A stretch of 64,000 nt of DNA from Convivina praedatoris (GCF_933208495.1 NZ_CAKOET010000001.1:186001-250000), one strand, 5' to 3'. Shown: positions 17,859-26,649, counted from the stretch's first letter. Numbers and translations: made by a program. Notes: generated from the letters alone by a model not told the origin.

Positions 17859-19226
17859 ATGGAAATCGATAATGAACAACAATTAGACGAAACAGTCCAT
17901 TCGCTGTCAGACTTGTTGGAATCTGGTCAAGATGAAGAATTCATCAATGCCTTTGATAACTTACATGACTTTGAAATGGGAAAAGTGTATGCTGCTTTAC
18001 CAGCCCAAGTTCGTGAAGTGGCTTGGCGGACCATGGACGATGAAACCCTAGCTAGCATCTTTGATAATTTAGAAATTGAAGATAGCGATGTTGTCGATTT
18101 GTTGGCGGAGTTACCACCTAAAAAAGGTGCTGACATTTTGGAACGGATGTATGCTGATAATGAGGCCGACCTATTACAAGCGATGCCTGCTCGAATGGTG
18201 GCGACTTATCTCCAGCTGTTACCAGCTGAAGATGCCCAAGAAATGCGCAAGTTAATTAAATATGATGATCAAACCGCTGGGGCCTTGATGGCGACCGAAT
18301 ATTTAGCTGTTCAAAAGGGGATGCGGGTTGCTGAAGTCTTAGAAAAAGTCAAAGAACAGGCCTCTGAAGCTGAATCAATCATCTACATCTATGTAATTGA
18401 TGCCGAGCAACGTTTAATTGGGGTGGCTTCATTGCGAGATTTGTTAACTCATCCAGATGAAATGTTGATTGATGAAATTACCAACACCCGAGTTGTCTCA
18501 GTTGGCGCCGAAGATCCTCAGGGGGATGTTGCTCAGGTAGTGGCTGATTATAACTTCTTCTCCATTCCTGTTATTGATAAGGGGCAACACTTACTAGGAA
18601 TTATCACGGTCGATGATATTGTCGACGTAATTGATGAAGAAGCAGTAGGGGAGTATTCAGGATTAGCTGCCGTTGATGTTAGTCAAACTGATGATACGCC
18701 TTGGCATTCAGCCATTAAACGAATTCCATGGTTATTGGTCTTGTTGGTCCTTGCCCTAACCACAACGGCCTTGGTTTGCAGTTTTGAAGGCAGTATTCGT
18801 CAAGCGCCAGTCTTAGCGGTATTTATCACCTTAATCACAGGAACAGCCGGAAATGCTGGTACTCAGAGTTTGGCCCTGTCAATTCGACGGTTATCGGTTG
18901 GCAATGATAAAAGTGTTGCTAAAAATTTCTTGAGTGAATTGTTATCAGCGGCTATTTTAGCCTTAGCAGCCGGAATTACCATTGGTTTAGTGGTCTTGTT
19001 CTGGCGTCAAAATAATGACTTGGCCACAGCCATTGGTTTGTCCATGTCAGCTGCAATCTTTTTGGCCAGCCTCTTGAGTGCTATTATTCCAGTTATTATT
19101 GATAAGCTTGGCTATGATCCAGCCGTAGCTAATGGTCCTTTTATTACTACGTTATGTGATTTAACTTCGGTCGGAGTATACTTTATTATTGCCCAGCAAT
19201 TTTTAACTTACTTTGTCGGTTCGTAA
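17859..19226 (+). CDS. mgtE: Magnesium transporter MgtE
   Basis: MgtE is a dimeric Mg2+ channel gated by cytosolic Mg2+. The 455 residues comprise the acidic helical N domain (about 20-130), two CBS domains (about 135-255), a plug helix and five C-terminal membrane segments (about 285-455) with the pore motif GTAGNAGTQSLA. GGAGG precedes the ATG. It closes the relQ operon; no terminator hairpin is visible directly after it. No Mg riboswitch is seen upstream. Confidence 0.93.
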   Translation: MEIDNEQQLDETVHSLSDLLESGQDEEFINAFDNLHDFEMGKVYAALPAQVREVAWRTMDDETLASIFDNLEIEDSDVVDLLAELPPKKGADILERMYADNEADLLQAMPARMVATYLQLLPAEDAQEMRKLIKYDDQTAGALMATEYLAVQKGMRVAEVLEKVKEQASEAESIIYIYVIDAEQRLIGVASLRDLLTHPDEMLIDEITNTRVVSVGAEDPQGDVAQVVADYNFFSIPVIDKGQHLLGIITVDDIVDVIDEEAVGEYSGLAAVDVSQTDDTPWHSAIKRIPWLLVLLVLALTTTALVCSFEGSIRQAPVLAVFITLITGTAGNAGTQSLALSIRRLSVGNDKSVAKNFLSELLSAAILALAAGITIGLVVLFWRQNNDLATAIGLSMSAAIFLASLLSAIIPVIIDKLGYDPAVANGPFITTLCDLTSVGVYFIIAQQFLTYFVGS

Positions 19227-19330
19227 ACTAGTTAAATATGCCATAATCATAGTCGTTCATGCCAGCTGCGCCGTTCAGTAAATTATTTTTATATATCATA
19301 TAGGAAAGTTTACGGAGGTGAGTTAAGCAA

Positions 19331-19447
19331 ATGATTGAAGGACAAGTATCTTTTACTAAATTATTATGCCAATTAATGGTTTGTGGGGTTCATTTTGATT
19401 TGCAGCGGGTATTATTTAACGCTAATCAATCAAGTTCATCCTCATAA
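19331..19447 (+). CDS. Small ORF, 38 residues, unrecognised
   Basis: An ATG preceded by an excellent ribosome site (GGAGGTGAG, 8-12 bases away) opens a 38-codon frame. It starts MIEGQVSFTKLLCQLMV, continues with a basic segment, and ends in five serines before TAA. The next gene starts 22 bases later, so the two may form a unit. The strong ribosome site is the main evidence; I know no family for it. It could also be a leader peptide or the remnant of a longer gene. Confidence 0.45.
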   Translation: MIEGQVSFTKLLCQLMVCGVHFDLQRVLFNANQSSSSS

Positions 19448-19468
19448 AAATAAATTAAAGAGGGAAGT

Positions 19469-19927
19469 ATGAAGAAAATAATTTTAGGTATCGTAGCCGT
19501 AGTGGTGGTTGCAATTGGTGGTGCTACTGGTTATACCTATATGCAAAGCAGTAGTAATCATGCTAGTCAAACCAAGACTAAAAGCAGTTCGAGCGCTAAA
19601 AGCAGCAGTCAGTCTAGTTCAACTTCTAGTAGTTCTGCTACCCAAAGTAGTCATCAAATGAGTAGTTCGACTAGCATGCCAGCCAGCAGCCAAAGTCAAG
19701 CTGACACAGCTGTTAATCCACAAACTGGTGCTGATTATGATCCTAATAAAACTTTAAATGGGACTGAAGTAACCACCACGATGATTCAAAGTGCTCAGCA
19801 ACAACTTATTCAAGCCGGTTTGCCAGCTGATCAGTGGGCACCAAGTGATATCAAGAAAATTATTACTAATTCTTCGCAAGAAGGTGTGTCAATTGTCGAC
19901 TATGCCCGCGCGAATTTTCATGCCTAA
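19469..19927 (+). CDS. Predicted membrane-anchored or secreted Ser-rich protein, unknown function
   Basis: This 152-residue protein is not recognised. It has a lysine then a hydrophobic segment (about 5-24, KKIILGIVAVVVVAIGGATG) that can act as signal or anchor, without a lipobox cysteine. A serine-rich, low-complexity spacer (about 28-75) follows. The compact C-terminal region (about 80-152) contains 'NPQTGADYDPNKTLNGTEVT' and a mixed helical stretch. AGAGGGAAG precedes the ATG. It lies directly before the polysaccharide locus but is separated from it by a terminator, so a link is only positional. Confidence 0.7.
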   Translation: MKKIILGIVAVVVVAIGGATGYTYMQSSSNHASQTKTKSSSSAKSSSQSSSTSSSSATQSSHQMSSSTSMPASSQSQADTAVNPQTGADYDPNKTLNGTEVTTTMIQSAQQQLIQAGLPADQWAPSDIKKIITNSSQEGVSIVDYARANFHA

Positions 19928-19944
19928 TCTAGGAATATATAGTT

Positions 19945-19982
19945 AAAAAATCGATAAGAGTCCGATTCTTATCGATTTTTTT
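19945..19982 (+). terminator. Terminator before the polysaccharide locus
   Basis: AAAAATCGATAAGA pairs with TCTTATCGATTTTT around a short loop, ending in a T run. The A-rich left arm means it could also work in the reverse direction. Confidence 0.9.
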
Positions 19983-20014
19983 ATCATGATTAAAAGGGTG
20001 AATTTGTTAAGATA

Positions 20015-20023
20015 TGATAAAAT
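20015..20023 (+). promoter_or_regulatory. Candidate promoter of the polysaccharide locus (extended -10)
   Basis: TGATAAAAT fits the TGnTAAAAT extended -10 also seen before relQ and gatC. A TTGTTA at 20004-20009 is too close to be its -35. A second possibility pairs that TTGTTA with TATGTA at 20027-20032. Confidence 0.45.
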
Positions 20024-20078
20024 AAATATGTATGTCATTGTGGGCTCATTAAATAGAAAGTACCGGTTTTAAGTTTTT

Positions 20079-21068
20079 ATGACAAAAAGTGATCAAGATA
20101 TTATGGTCCAGGCCGAGGCCATTACCAAAAATTTTCAACTTTATGCTAATCAAACTGAAAAATTAAAATCAACTTTTTTAGGTAACCAGTCAGAAACAAA
20201 TTTCTGGGCCTTACGTGGTTTGAGTTTTGAAGTAAAGCGGGGTGAAGTAATTGGCATTGTTGGGACCAATGGTTCTGGGAAGTCAACTTTACTTAATATT
20301 TTAAGTGGTGTTATCCCACAAACCTCTGGAAAGTTAAAGTTAAACGGGTCCATTGGGGTTGTAGCGATTAATGAGGGCTTGAATTGGGAATTAACTGGAC
20401 GTGAAAATATCCGTATTAAACAGTTAATGATGGGTAAAAGTAATAAAGAAATTACTGCGGTTATGCCGTCTATTATTGACTTTGCTGAATTAGGTGAGTT
20501 TATTGATCAACCCGTTAAGGATTATTCCAATGGGATGCGAGCTAAATTAGGCTTTTCAATTGTTACCCATAATAATCCTGATATTTTGATTATTGATGAA
20601 GCCCTTTCGGTTGGGGATAGTAATTTTTCTAAGAAAGCCTTGGGTAAAATTCGGGAGTTTATTGCCGAAAATAAAACTATTTTCTTTGTTTCCCATGATT
20701 TAGACCAGGTGCGTGAATTCACGACTAAGGTGATGTGGGTTCAATATGGCGAAATGCGTGCTTTTGGGCCAACTCAGGCTGTGGCTGATGAATATCAGAA
20801 GTTTACGCAAGATTTAGATAAATTGGATGAAGCCAACCGAGATAAATATGTTGAAAAACAAAAACAAGGACAACAAATTTTTACCTTGGAGCAGTTACAA
20901 GATCGCTTGGTTCAGCAGGGTAAAAATTTTGACCAAGCTCGGAATTTAACAGCAATTCGGAGTTTTGAAGGCTTTAGTGCCATATCTTTGTACAGTACCT
21001 TAATTATTATTTTTGGTTTGATGGCGATTGTGATCTATTTCTATCTAACAAAGGGGCAACAACCATGA
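20079..21068 (+). CDS. Polysaccharide ABC exporter, ATP-binding subunit with C-terminal membrane helix
   Basis: It powers export of a lipid-linked glycan with the next gene's permease. The ATPase domain (about 1-235) shows Walker A GTNGSGKS, the Q-loop region, a signature read as KDYSNGMRAKLGFS and Walker B 'ILIIDEALSVGD', typical of the TagH/Wzt/RgpD group. Instead of a carbohydrate-binding domain, the C-terminus has a charged helical stretch and one membrane segment (about 300-323). No good ribosome site precedes the ATG, but the N-terminus fits the family. It overlaps the permease by four bases. Confidence 0.88.
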   Translation: MTKSDQDIMVQAEAITKNFQLYANQTEKLKSTFLGNQSETNFWALRGLSFEVKRGEVIGIVGTNGSGKSTLLNILSGVIPQTSGKLKLNGSIGVVAINEGLNWELTGRENIRIKQLMMGKSNKEITAVMPSIIDFAELGEFIDQPVKDYSNGMRAKLGFSIVTHNNPDILIIDEALSVGDSNFSKKALGKIREFIAENKTIFFVSHDLDQVREFTTKVMWVQYGEMRAFGPTQAVADEYQKFTQDLDKLDEANRDKYVEKQKQGQQIFTLEQLQDRLVQQGKNFDQARNLTAIRSFEGFSAISLYSTLIIIFGLMAIVIYFYLTKGQQP

Positions 21069-21892
21069 TTACGATTGTAAAGTCAATTGGGCAACTGATT
21101 ATAGAACAAATTACTCACTTAGGAATGGCGATTCGTTTGGCTATTTATGATACGCGGGCTAACAATGCGCATAAGTATCTGGGTAATTTGTGGGAAATCT
21201 TAGATCCTTTGTTTCAGGTGTTAACCTATGCTGTTATCTTTGGTGGTGGATTCCGAGCGGCTGCTCCAGTGGAAAACATTCCATATTTTGTTTGGATGTC
21301 GGTTGGATTTTCAGCTTGGTACCTAGTCAACCAAGGTTTCAGTGATACGATTCGTTCGATTCAAACCCAAATATTTATGGTTCGTAACGTTCGTTTTCCG
21401 GTCTCGATTTTACCGACGATTCGGGTTTTACAGGTGTTCCCAGCGGTTCTATCAATTACAGTTGTAGCAGCTATTAGTATGATTTTGAAAAATCAATTTC
21501 ATCCATCACTCTACTGGCTACAAATCTTTTACTACTTGCCAGCAGCCTTAGTTATGCTTTTTTTCTTAGGAATCTTCAGTGCAACCATTAATATTTTGAT
21601 TCCTGACTATGATTTGGCGATTCGTCAGGTTTTGCGTTTACTATTTTTTGTGTCTGGAATTTTATTTCAGCCAGAAAAGGGTAATGTATTTAATACCTTT
21701 ATTTTCTATATATCACGAATTAATCCATTTTATTATATTGTTAATGGCTGGCGGGAAACTTTCTTAGTTAACAGTTGGTTTTGGGATTCACCGTTACAGA
21801 TGGCTATGTTCTGGCTAGAAATCGCCTTATTTGCCGTCATTGGGACCCATTTATATCTGAAATTTAAAGATCAATTAATTGATTACATCTAA
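21065..21892 (+). CDS. Polysaccharide ABC exporter, permease subunit (TagG/RgpC type)
   Basis: A 275-residue ABC-2 permease with about six membrane helices. The family features are the early 'YDTRANNAHKYLGNLWEILDPLFQ' and 'RNVRFPVSILPTIRV', and the late 'INPFYYIVNGWRETF'. It forms the membrane channel for the ATPase upstream. Homologues export teichoic acids (TagG), rhamnose polysaccharides (RgpC) or O antigens (Wzm); sequence alone does not say which. AAGGGG precedes the ATG and the overlap with the ATPase gene indicates coupling. Confidence 0.9.
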   Translation: MITIVKSIGQLIIEQITHLGMAIRLAIYDTRANNAHKYLGNLWEILDPLFQVLTYAVIFGGGFRAAAPVENIPYFVWMSVGFSAWYLVNQGFSDTIRSIQTQIFMVRNVRFPVSILPTIRVLQVFPAVLSITVVAAISMILKNQFHPSLYWLQIFYYLPAALVMLFFLGIFSATINILIPDYDLAIRQVLRLLFFVSGILFQPEKGNVFNTFIFYISRINPFYYIVNGWRETFLVNSWFWDSPLQMAMFWLEIALFAVIGTHLYLKFKDQLIDYI

Positions 21893-21909
21893 ACTTTAGG
21901 AGAAAAATT

Positions 21910-22947
21910 ATGTCAAAAACGGTTAGTGCAGCCATTGTGACTTATAACCGATTAGAATTGTTGAAAGAATCTTTGGCGGCCGTCTTAGCTCAAAGTGATT
22001 ACCTTAGCCATGTGATTGTTGTCAACAATAAATCTACCGATGGGACGGCTGAGTACTTAGACCAACTTGATGATCCTCGTTTGGTAATTTATAACTCGCC
22101 GGATAATTTAGGTGGAGCTGGCGGTTTTAATCAAGCTGTTAAATTATTTGCTAATGAGTTAGATGATGACTTCATCTGGTTGATGGATGACGATACCGTT
22201 GTTGAACCAGATGCCCTAAAGTATTTAGTTGAATTTATGGAAGAGCATCCCCAGACTAGTTTTGTTAATTCTCAAGTTCGTTGGGGAGCTCTGGATGGTA
22301 ATCCATCATGGATGAACGTTACGGCTCCGCGTGGCTTTACCTGGGCCTTGAATTTGGATCGTGAAAATCCTGGCGTTGAAGTAGTCAATGCGACCTTTGT
22401 TTCGGTTATGTTTTCTAGGCAAATGGTGGGGATGGTTGGTCTTCCTCAAAAAGAATACTTCATTTGGGGAGATGACATGGAATACACCAACCGTTTAGCC
22501 GATGTTTATCGGGGATACACGGTTATCAATTCCATTGCTGTCCATAAATCTAAAGAGAACACTTTACCTGGTGATATCATTCGTGAACGCGATGCCAGCC
22601 GACTTTGGCGTTACCGCTACGAGTATCGTAATCGAGTTTTAACTGCCCGTCGCATTTCTAAAAAAGATATGTTTAGAACATTTTTTGGCATTTATTGTCA
22701 TGACCTTCTACGGGTTATGCTAAAGCGTCAGGTTGCTTTCCGATTCCGTAAAATCGGGATGGTTTCGTGGGGTGGTATTCGCGGACTCTTCTTTAATCCT
22801 GAGATTGAATATGCAGCTGATTTGCAGCGTACTAAGCCACGTTCAATTAATAAATTAATGAAGAACCTGATTAAAGAGCGTAAAGCTGCCAATATTAAGG
22901 ATAATCTTCTCTTAGATGATGAAATTAACCTAATCGAGAAAGGCTAG
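21910..22947 (+). CDS. GT2 glycosyltransferase, GlfT-like (galactofuranosyltransferase candidate)
   Basis: A 345-residue cytoplasmic GT-A enzyme. It shows the nucleotide-binding start VSAAIVTYNR, the DxD metal motif as MDDDT near residue 93 and the GlfT-type 'FIWGDDMEYTNR' near 186, followed by a histidine in 'AVHKSKEN'. These features are shared by galactofuranosyl- and some rhamnosyltransferases. The UDP-galactopyranose mutase gene four places downstream makes galactofuranose the likely donor sugar. A shorter paralogue lies at 32271. AGGAG precedes the ATG. Confidence 0.82.
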   Translation: MSKTVSAAIVTYNRLELLKESLAAVLAQSDYLSHVIVVNNKSTDGTAEYLDQLDDPRLVIYNSPDNLGGAGGFNQAVKLFANELDDDFIWLMDDDTVVEPDALKYLVEFMEEHPQTSFVNSQVRWGALDGNPSWMNVTAPRGFTWALNLDRENPGVEVVNATFVSVMFSRQMVGMVGLPQKEYFIWGDDMEYTNRLADVYRGYTVINSIAVHKSKENTLPGDIIRERDASRLWRYRYEYRNRVLTARRISKKDMFRTFFGIYCHDLLRVMLKRQVAFRFRKIGMVSWGGIRGLFFNPEIEYAADLQRTKPRSINKLMKNLIKERKAANIKDNLLLDDEINLIEKG

Positions 22948-22989
22948 ATAGACTGATCATAACGGTCTAAATTTTGAAGGTGGTTAACA

Positions 22990-23616
22990 GTGACAAAAAA
23001 AATATTATACGCTGTTCCCAAACGAGCCCTTGATATTCTTGTTTCATTAACGGCCTTGATTGTGCTGTCACCAATTTTCCTAGTAGTTGCTTTAAGAATT
23101 AAGTTTGATAAAACAACGAGTCGAATCATTTATCAACAAGAGCGGATTGGCCGTTTCGGTCGACCATTTAAAATCTATAAGTTTCAAACCATGGTAGATA
23201 ATGCTGAGCGTATTTTGAAAAGTAACCCAACTCTTTATCAAAAATTTGTGGATAATGGCTATAAATTACCAACCAAAGAAGATCCTCGTATCACTAGCTA
23301 TGGTAAGTTTTTACGGCGTACCTCTTTGGACGAACTTCCTCAGTTTATGAATGTTTTACGGGGAGAAATGAGTATTATTGGGCCACGACCAATTGTGCGT
23401 GATGAGTTAAAAGAATATGGTAGTCAGGTTGATACCTTCTTATCAGTTAAACCAGGTGTTTTTGGCCTCTGGCAGGCTAAAGGGCGTAGTAATATACATT
23501 ATCCGCAGCGCGCAGCCATTGAGCTTGAGTATGTACAACATGCCAGTTTGGGTTTTGATTTTTATGTTTTGTTTAAGAATGTGATTATGGTTTTTAAACA
23601 AGATGGAGCATTCTAA
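22990..23616 (+). CDS. Initiating undecaprenyl-phosphate sugar-1-phosphate transferase
   Basis: A bacterial sugar transferase (PF02397 type) of 208 residues. It would load the first sugar phosphate on undecaprenyl phosphate. Seen: one N-terminal membrane segment (about 18-37), 'RIIYQQERIGRFGRPFKIYKFQTM', 'LRRTSLDELPQFMNVLRGEMSIIGPRP' and 'KPGVFGLWQAKGRSN'. It is the minimal form, without the extra membrane domain of WbaP. The start is GTG after AAGGTGG. Presence of this enzyme in an ABC-type locus defines where synthesis begins; galactose versus glucose cannot be decided. Confidence 0.9.
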   Translation: MTKKILYAVPKRALDILVSLTALIVLSPIFLVVALRIKFDKTTSRIIYQQERIGRFGRPFKIYKFQTMVDNAERILKSNPTLYQKFVDNGYKLPTKEDPRITSYGKFLRRTSLDELPQFMNVLRGEMSIIGPRPIVRDELKEYGSQVDTFLSVKPGVFGLWQAKGRSNIHYPQRAAIELEYVQHASLGFDFYVLFKNVIMVFKQDGAF

Positions 23617-24398
23617 TGACTAAAATAAAAATTTATGTTGCCAGCCATAAAGAATACGCTATGCCCCAAGATTCACTCTATCAACCAATTTTTGTCGGGA
23701 GTAGTCTGAAAAATGGAGTTCCGGCCGGTTATCAGCCTGACAATACTGGTGATAATATTTCCAACAAAAACCCAAACTACAACGAGTTAACCGCTCTGTA
23801 CTGGATTTGGAAAAATGATCAAAATTCCAGGGTGATTGGTTTAGACCATTATCGGCGTTATCTGGGTGCTAAAGCTGGCCATCAGTTAGCGGATCGCTTG
23901 ACGACAGAACAGATTGACAACTTGCTGAATCAAGCTGATATCATCTTGCCCAAGGCGCGCAACTACTACATTGAAAATCAAGAGGATCATTATCTTCATG
24001 CCCATGCCCATCAACCTTATGAGATAATGAAGACGGTCTTGGCCAAACAATTTCCAAAATATTGTCCGGCATTTCAAGCGCTAGAAAAATCAACTTCAGC
24101 CCATCTTTTTAATATGTTTATCATGCCACGGGCTTATTTTGACGAGTACGCTACCTTTGTGTTTGCGGTCTTGGCCGAAGTTGAGCAGCAGGTGGATATT
24201 GAACAGTTAGAAGGGCAAGAAAAACGGGTATTTGGTTTTCTTAGCGAATTATTGATGGATACCTGGGTTAATACCAAGGGCTTGAAAGTGGTTGAATGTC
24301 CAGTCATTAATCTAGAAAAAACGAATTGGTTGGATAAAGGGTATCAGTTTTTAAAGCGTAAATTTTTACCTAATACAAAGAAGAAGGTACATTTTTAA
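23616..24398 (+). CDS. DUF4422 protein, probable glycosyltransferase
   Basis: A 260-residue soluble protein of the DUF4422 family, shown by 'KIKIYVASHKEY', 'NPNYNELTALYWIWKN' and 'VIGLDHYRRYLG'. From memory, the N-terminal part of Klebsiella WbbM, a galactan polymerase, founded a glycosyltransferase family on this fold with galactofuranosyl activity. That would suit this locus, but the equivalence is inferred. Its ATG shares one base with the stop of the sugar transferase, and glf begins two bases after it. Confidence 0.8.
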   Translation: MTKIKIYVASHKEYAMPQDSLYQPIFVGSSLKNGVPAGYQPDNTGDNISNKNPNYNELTALYWIWKNDQNSRVIGLDHYRRYLGAKAGHQLADRLTTEQIDNLLNQADIILPKARNYYIENQEDHYLHAHAHQPYEIMKTVLAKQFPKYCPAFQALEKSTSAHLFNMFIMPRAYFDEYATFVFAVLAEVEQQVDIEQLEGQEKRVFGFLSELLMDTWVNTKGLKVVECPVINLEKTNWLDKGYQFLKRKFLPNTKKKVHF

Positions 24399-24399
24399 A

Positions 24400-25590
24400 A
24401 TGACAAATCAATTTAACACAAAAAATTACGACTATTTGGTAGTGGGGGCGGGGCCTTTTGGCATGACTTTTGCCTATGAAGCAGCTAAGCGAGGTAAGCG
24501 TTCGCTAGTGATTGAAAAGCGTGCATTTATTGGTGGAAATACGCACACTCATACTGAAGAGGGGATTACGATTCACGATTTTGGTGCTCACATTTTTCAT
24601 ACTGACAACAAAGAGGTTTGGGATTATGTTCGTCAATTTGCTGAATTTAATGGCTTCCAAAATCAGGTAATTGCTAATTATAAGGGTGATTTGTATAACT
24701 TGCCCTTTAACATGAATACTTTCTACCAAATGTGGGGAACCAAGACGCCGGATGAAGCCAAGGCTAAGATTGAAGAGCAAAAGGCAGCCGCTTTGAGTGA
24801 ACTCGGTGATCGTCAGCCTCGTAACTTGGAAGAGCAAGCTATTTCATTGATTGGGACTGACATTTACCAAAAGTTGATTAAAGGCTACACTGAAAAGCAG
24901 TGGGGTCGTAAGGCGACAGAATTGCCAGCCTTTATTATCAAGCGCTTACCAGTTCGTTTTATTTACGACAACAACTACTTTAATCACCGTTATCAAGGAA
25001 TTCCAGTTGGTGGTTATACGCAAATCTTTGAAAAGATGATTGAGCGTTCAAACGGTCTGATTGATGTCATGACTGATACTGATTTCTTTGAACATCGTGA
25101 AGTTTTGATGGATGAATTCCCTCGTATTTTGTATACCGGTATGATTGATCAATTCTTTGACTATAAATTTGGTGAATTGGAATATCGTTCTTTGCGCTTT
25201 GAAAGCGAGACAAAGAATAGTGATAACTACCAAGGGAATGCTGTTATTAACTATACTGATGCCCAGACTCCTTATACACGTGTGATGGAGTGGCGTCATT
25301 TTGATGGTTTGGCTGATGAAGGTAAAACCATCATCACTAAAGAATATCCACAAGATTGGGATCGTAGCAAGGAAGCTTATTATCCTGTTAATAACGAGCG
25401 AAATACTGAGATTTATAAACAGTATGCCAAGGAAGCTCGCCAAAACCATCCTGAGGTTATCTTTGGTGGCCGTTTAGGGAAGTACCGTTACTTTGATATG
25501 GATCAGGTGTTTAACGACGCCTTTAACACTGTCCGGGACGAATTTAAGGTCGATGACCAGTTTAACTTCGCCCATGATACGGTGGATTAA
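24400..25590 (+). CDS. glf: UDP-galactopyranose mutase
   Basis: Glf is an FAD enzyme that interconverts UDP-galactopyranose and UDP-galactofuranose, the donor for all galactofuranosyltransferases. The 396 residues show the FAD loop VVGAGPFGMTFA, 'IEKRAFIGGNTHTHTEEGITIHDFGAHIFHT', 'GYTEKQWGRKATELPAFIIKRLPVR', and the C-terminal 'GRLGKYRYFDMDQV'. All core regions are present. Its presence is the strongest evidence that the glycan of this locus contains galactofuranose. A short hairpin without a T run follows the stop codon. Confidence 0.96.
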   Translation: MTNQFNTKNYDYLVVGAGPFGMTFAYEAAKRGKRSLVIEKRAFIGGNTHTHTEEGITIHDFGAHIFHTDNKEVWDYVRQFAEFNGFQNQVIANYKGDLYNLPFNMNTFYQMWGTKTPDEAKAKIEEQKAAALSELGDRQPRNLEEQAISLIGTDIYQKLIKGYTEKQWGRKATELPAFIIKRLPVRFIYDNNYFNHRYQGIPVGGYTQIFEKMIERSNGLIDVMTDTDFFEHREVLMDEFPRILYTGMIDQFFDYKFGELEYRSLRFESETKNSDNYQGNAVINYTDAQTPYTRVMEWRHFDGLADEGKTIITKEYPQDWDRSKEAYYPVNNERNTEIYKQYAKEARQNHPEVIFGGRLGKYRYFDMDQVFNDAFNTVRDEFKVDDQFNFAHDTVD

Positions 25591-25594
25591 AAAA

Positions 25595-25606
25595 GCCCGT
25601 TAGGGC
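25595..25606 (+). other. GC hairpin without T run after glf
   Basis: GCCC-GTTA-GGGC follows the glf stop by four bases and is followed by GTACATAATG, not by T's. A similar hairpin followed by GTACATA occurs after gatB (37730-37748). Function unknown; RNA processing or weak termination are possible. Confidence 0.3.
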
Positions 25607-25638
25607 GTACATAATGTTTATAGGGGATGGAAAGATAT

Positions 25639-26583
25639 ATGGATACTCAAACACAAGAAATGAGCATTTTATCTCTTGTTGTACCAGTGCACAATGAAGA
25701 AGATACAATCAACATTTTTTATCAAGAGCTTCAAAAAATTTCTCCACAATTACCAGCTACAATTCATTATCATTTTATAGATGATGGATCAACGGATAAT
25801 ACTCTAGCAATTTTACGTAAATTAGCAGCTAAGGATGCCAACGTTCATTACATTAGTTTTTCCAGAAATTTTGGTAAAGAAGCGGGCCTTTACGCTGGTT
25901 TGAAACAAGCTGATGGTGATTTTGTGGCGGTAATGGATGTGGATTTACAAGATCCACCAGAGTTACTACCAGAAATGTTAGCTGGTGTTCAAAATGGCGA
26001 CTATGATGCGGTTGGTACCCGCCGTTCAAATCGTGATGGGGAATCGAAGATACGTTCTTGGTTCTCAGAGCAGTTTTATAAGTGGATGAATAAAATTAGC
26101 CAAACTCACTTGGTTGATGGAGCTCGAGACTATCGGGTAATGACTCGTCAAATGGTGGATGCTATTTTAGCTTTGCCTGAAAATCAACGTTTTTCAAAGG
26201 GAATTTTTACTTGGGTAGGATTCCGAACGAAGTATATTCCTTTTGAAAACCGTGAACGGGTAGCCGGTAACACGTCTTGGTCATTCTGGTCATTAACTAA
26301 GTATGCTATTGAAGGAATTGTCTCCTTTTCAACCGTGCCCCTGACAGTGGTAACGGTACTAGGATTTTTGTCCTTTATCGTTTCAATTATTAGCGCAATT
26401 TTTATTGTAATACGAGCATTAATCAGTAATACTAGTGTTGCTGGGTGGCCCTCAATGGTAACTATCATTCTGTTTATTGGCGGGATTCAACTTTTGAGTT
26501 TGGGAGTAATCGGGCGATATATTGCGGCAATTTTCTTAGAAACAAAAAAACGACCAATTTATATTAGCCGTGAGGAAAAATAA
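25639..26583 (+). CDS. GtrB/CsbB-like polyprenyl-phosphate glycosyltransferase
   Basis: A GT2 enzyme of the dolichyl-phosphate-mannose synthase group that makes an undecaprenyl-phosphate-linked sugar as donor for reactions outside the membrane. Seen: 'LSLVVPVHNEEDTI', DxD as 'VMDVDLQDPPEL', and two C-terminal membrane helices (about 230-255 and 265-295). An in-frame ATG at 25627 is possible, but its GGGG touches the start codon; the ATG at 25639 has GGGGATGGAAAG at better spacing, giving 314 residues. With the GtrA-like protein at 33241 it makes a donor-and-flippase pair. Confidence 0.88.
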   Translation: MDTQTQEMSILSLVVPVHNEEDTINIFYQELQKISPQLPATIHYHFIDDGSTDNTLAILRKLAAKDANVHYISFSRNFGKEAGLYAGLKQADGDFVAVMDVDLQDPPELLPEMLAGVQNGDYDAVGTRRSNRDGESKIRSWFSEQFYKWMNKISQTHLVDGARDYRVMTRQMVDAILALPENQRFSKGIFTWVGFRTKYIPFENRERVAGNTSWSFWSLTKYAIEGIVSFSTVPLTVVTVLGFLSFIVSIISAIFIVIRALISNTSVAGWPSMVTIILFIGGIQLLSLGVIGRYIAAIFLETKKRPIYISREEK

Positions 26584-26603
26584 ACAAACTTGAGTTGACT
26601 TGC

Positions 26604-26632
26604 TTGACCGTTTTGAAACTTTTTAGTACAAG
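26604..26632 (+). promoter_or_regulatory. Possible promoter before the membrane-glycosyltransferase genes
   Basis: TTGACC (26604-26609) and TACAAG (26627-26632) are 17 bases apart. The pair is framed by a 7-base inverted repeat, AAACTTG and CAAGTTT. It could let the AT-rich gene group be expressed on its own. Confidence 0.35.
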
Positions 26633-26649
26633 TTTAAGGAATTTGAGAA

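Noticed and set aside
24505-24837. 110-codon open frame on the minus strand
   Set aside because: Antisense shadow of the glf N-terminal half; no initiation signals and no recognisable protein pattern.
25048-25449. 133-codon open frame on the minus strand
   Set aside because: It lies wholly inside glf, which has all family motifs; no ribosome site or promoter, and composition follows the glf codons in reverse.
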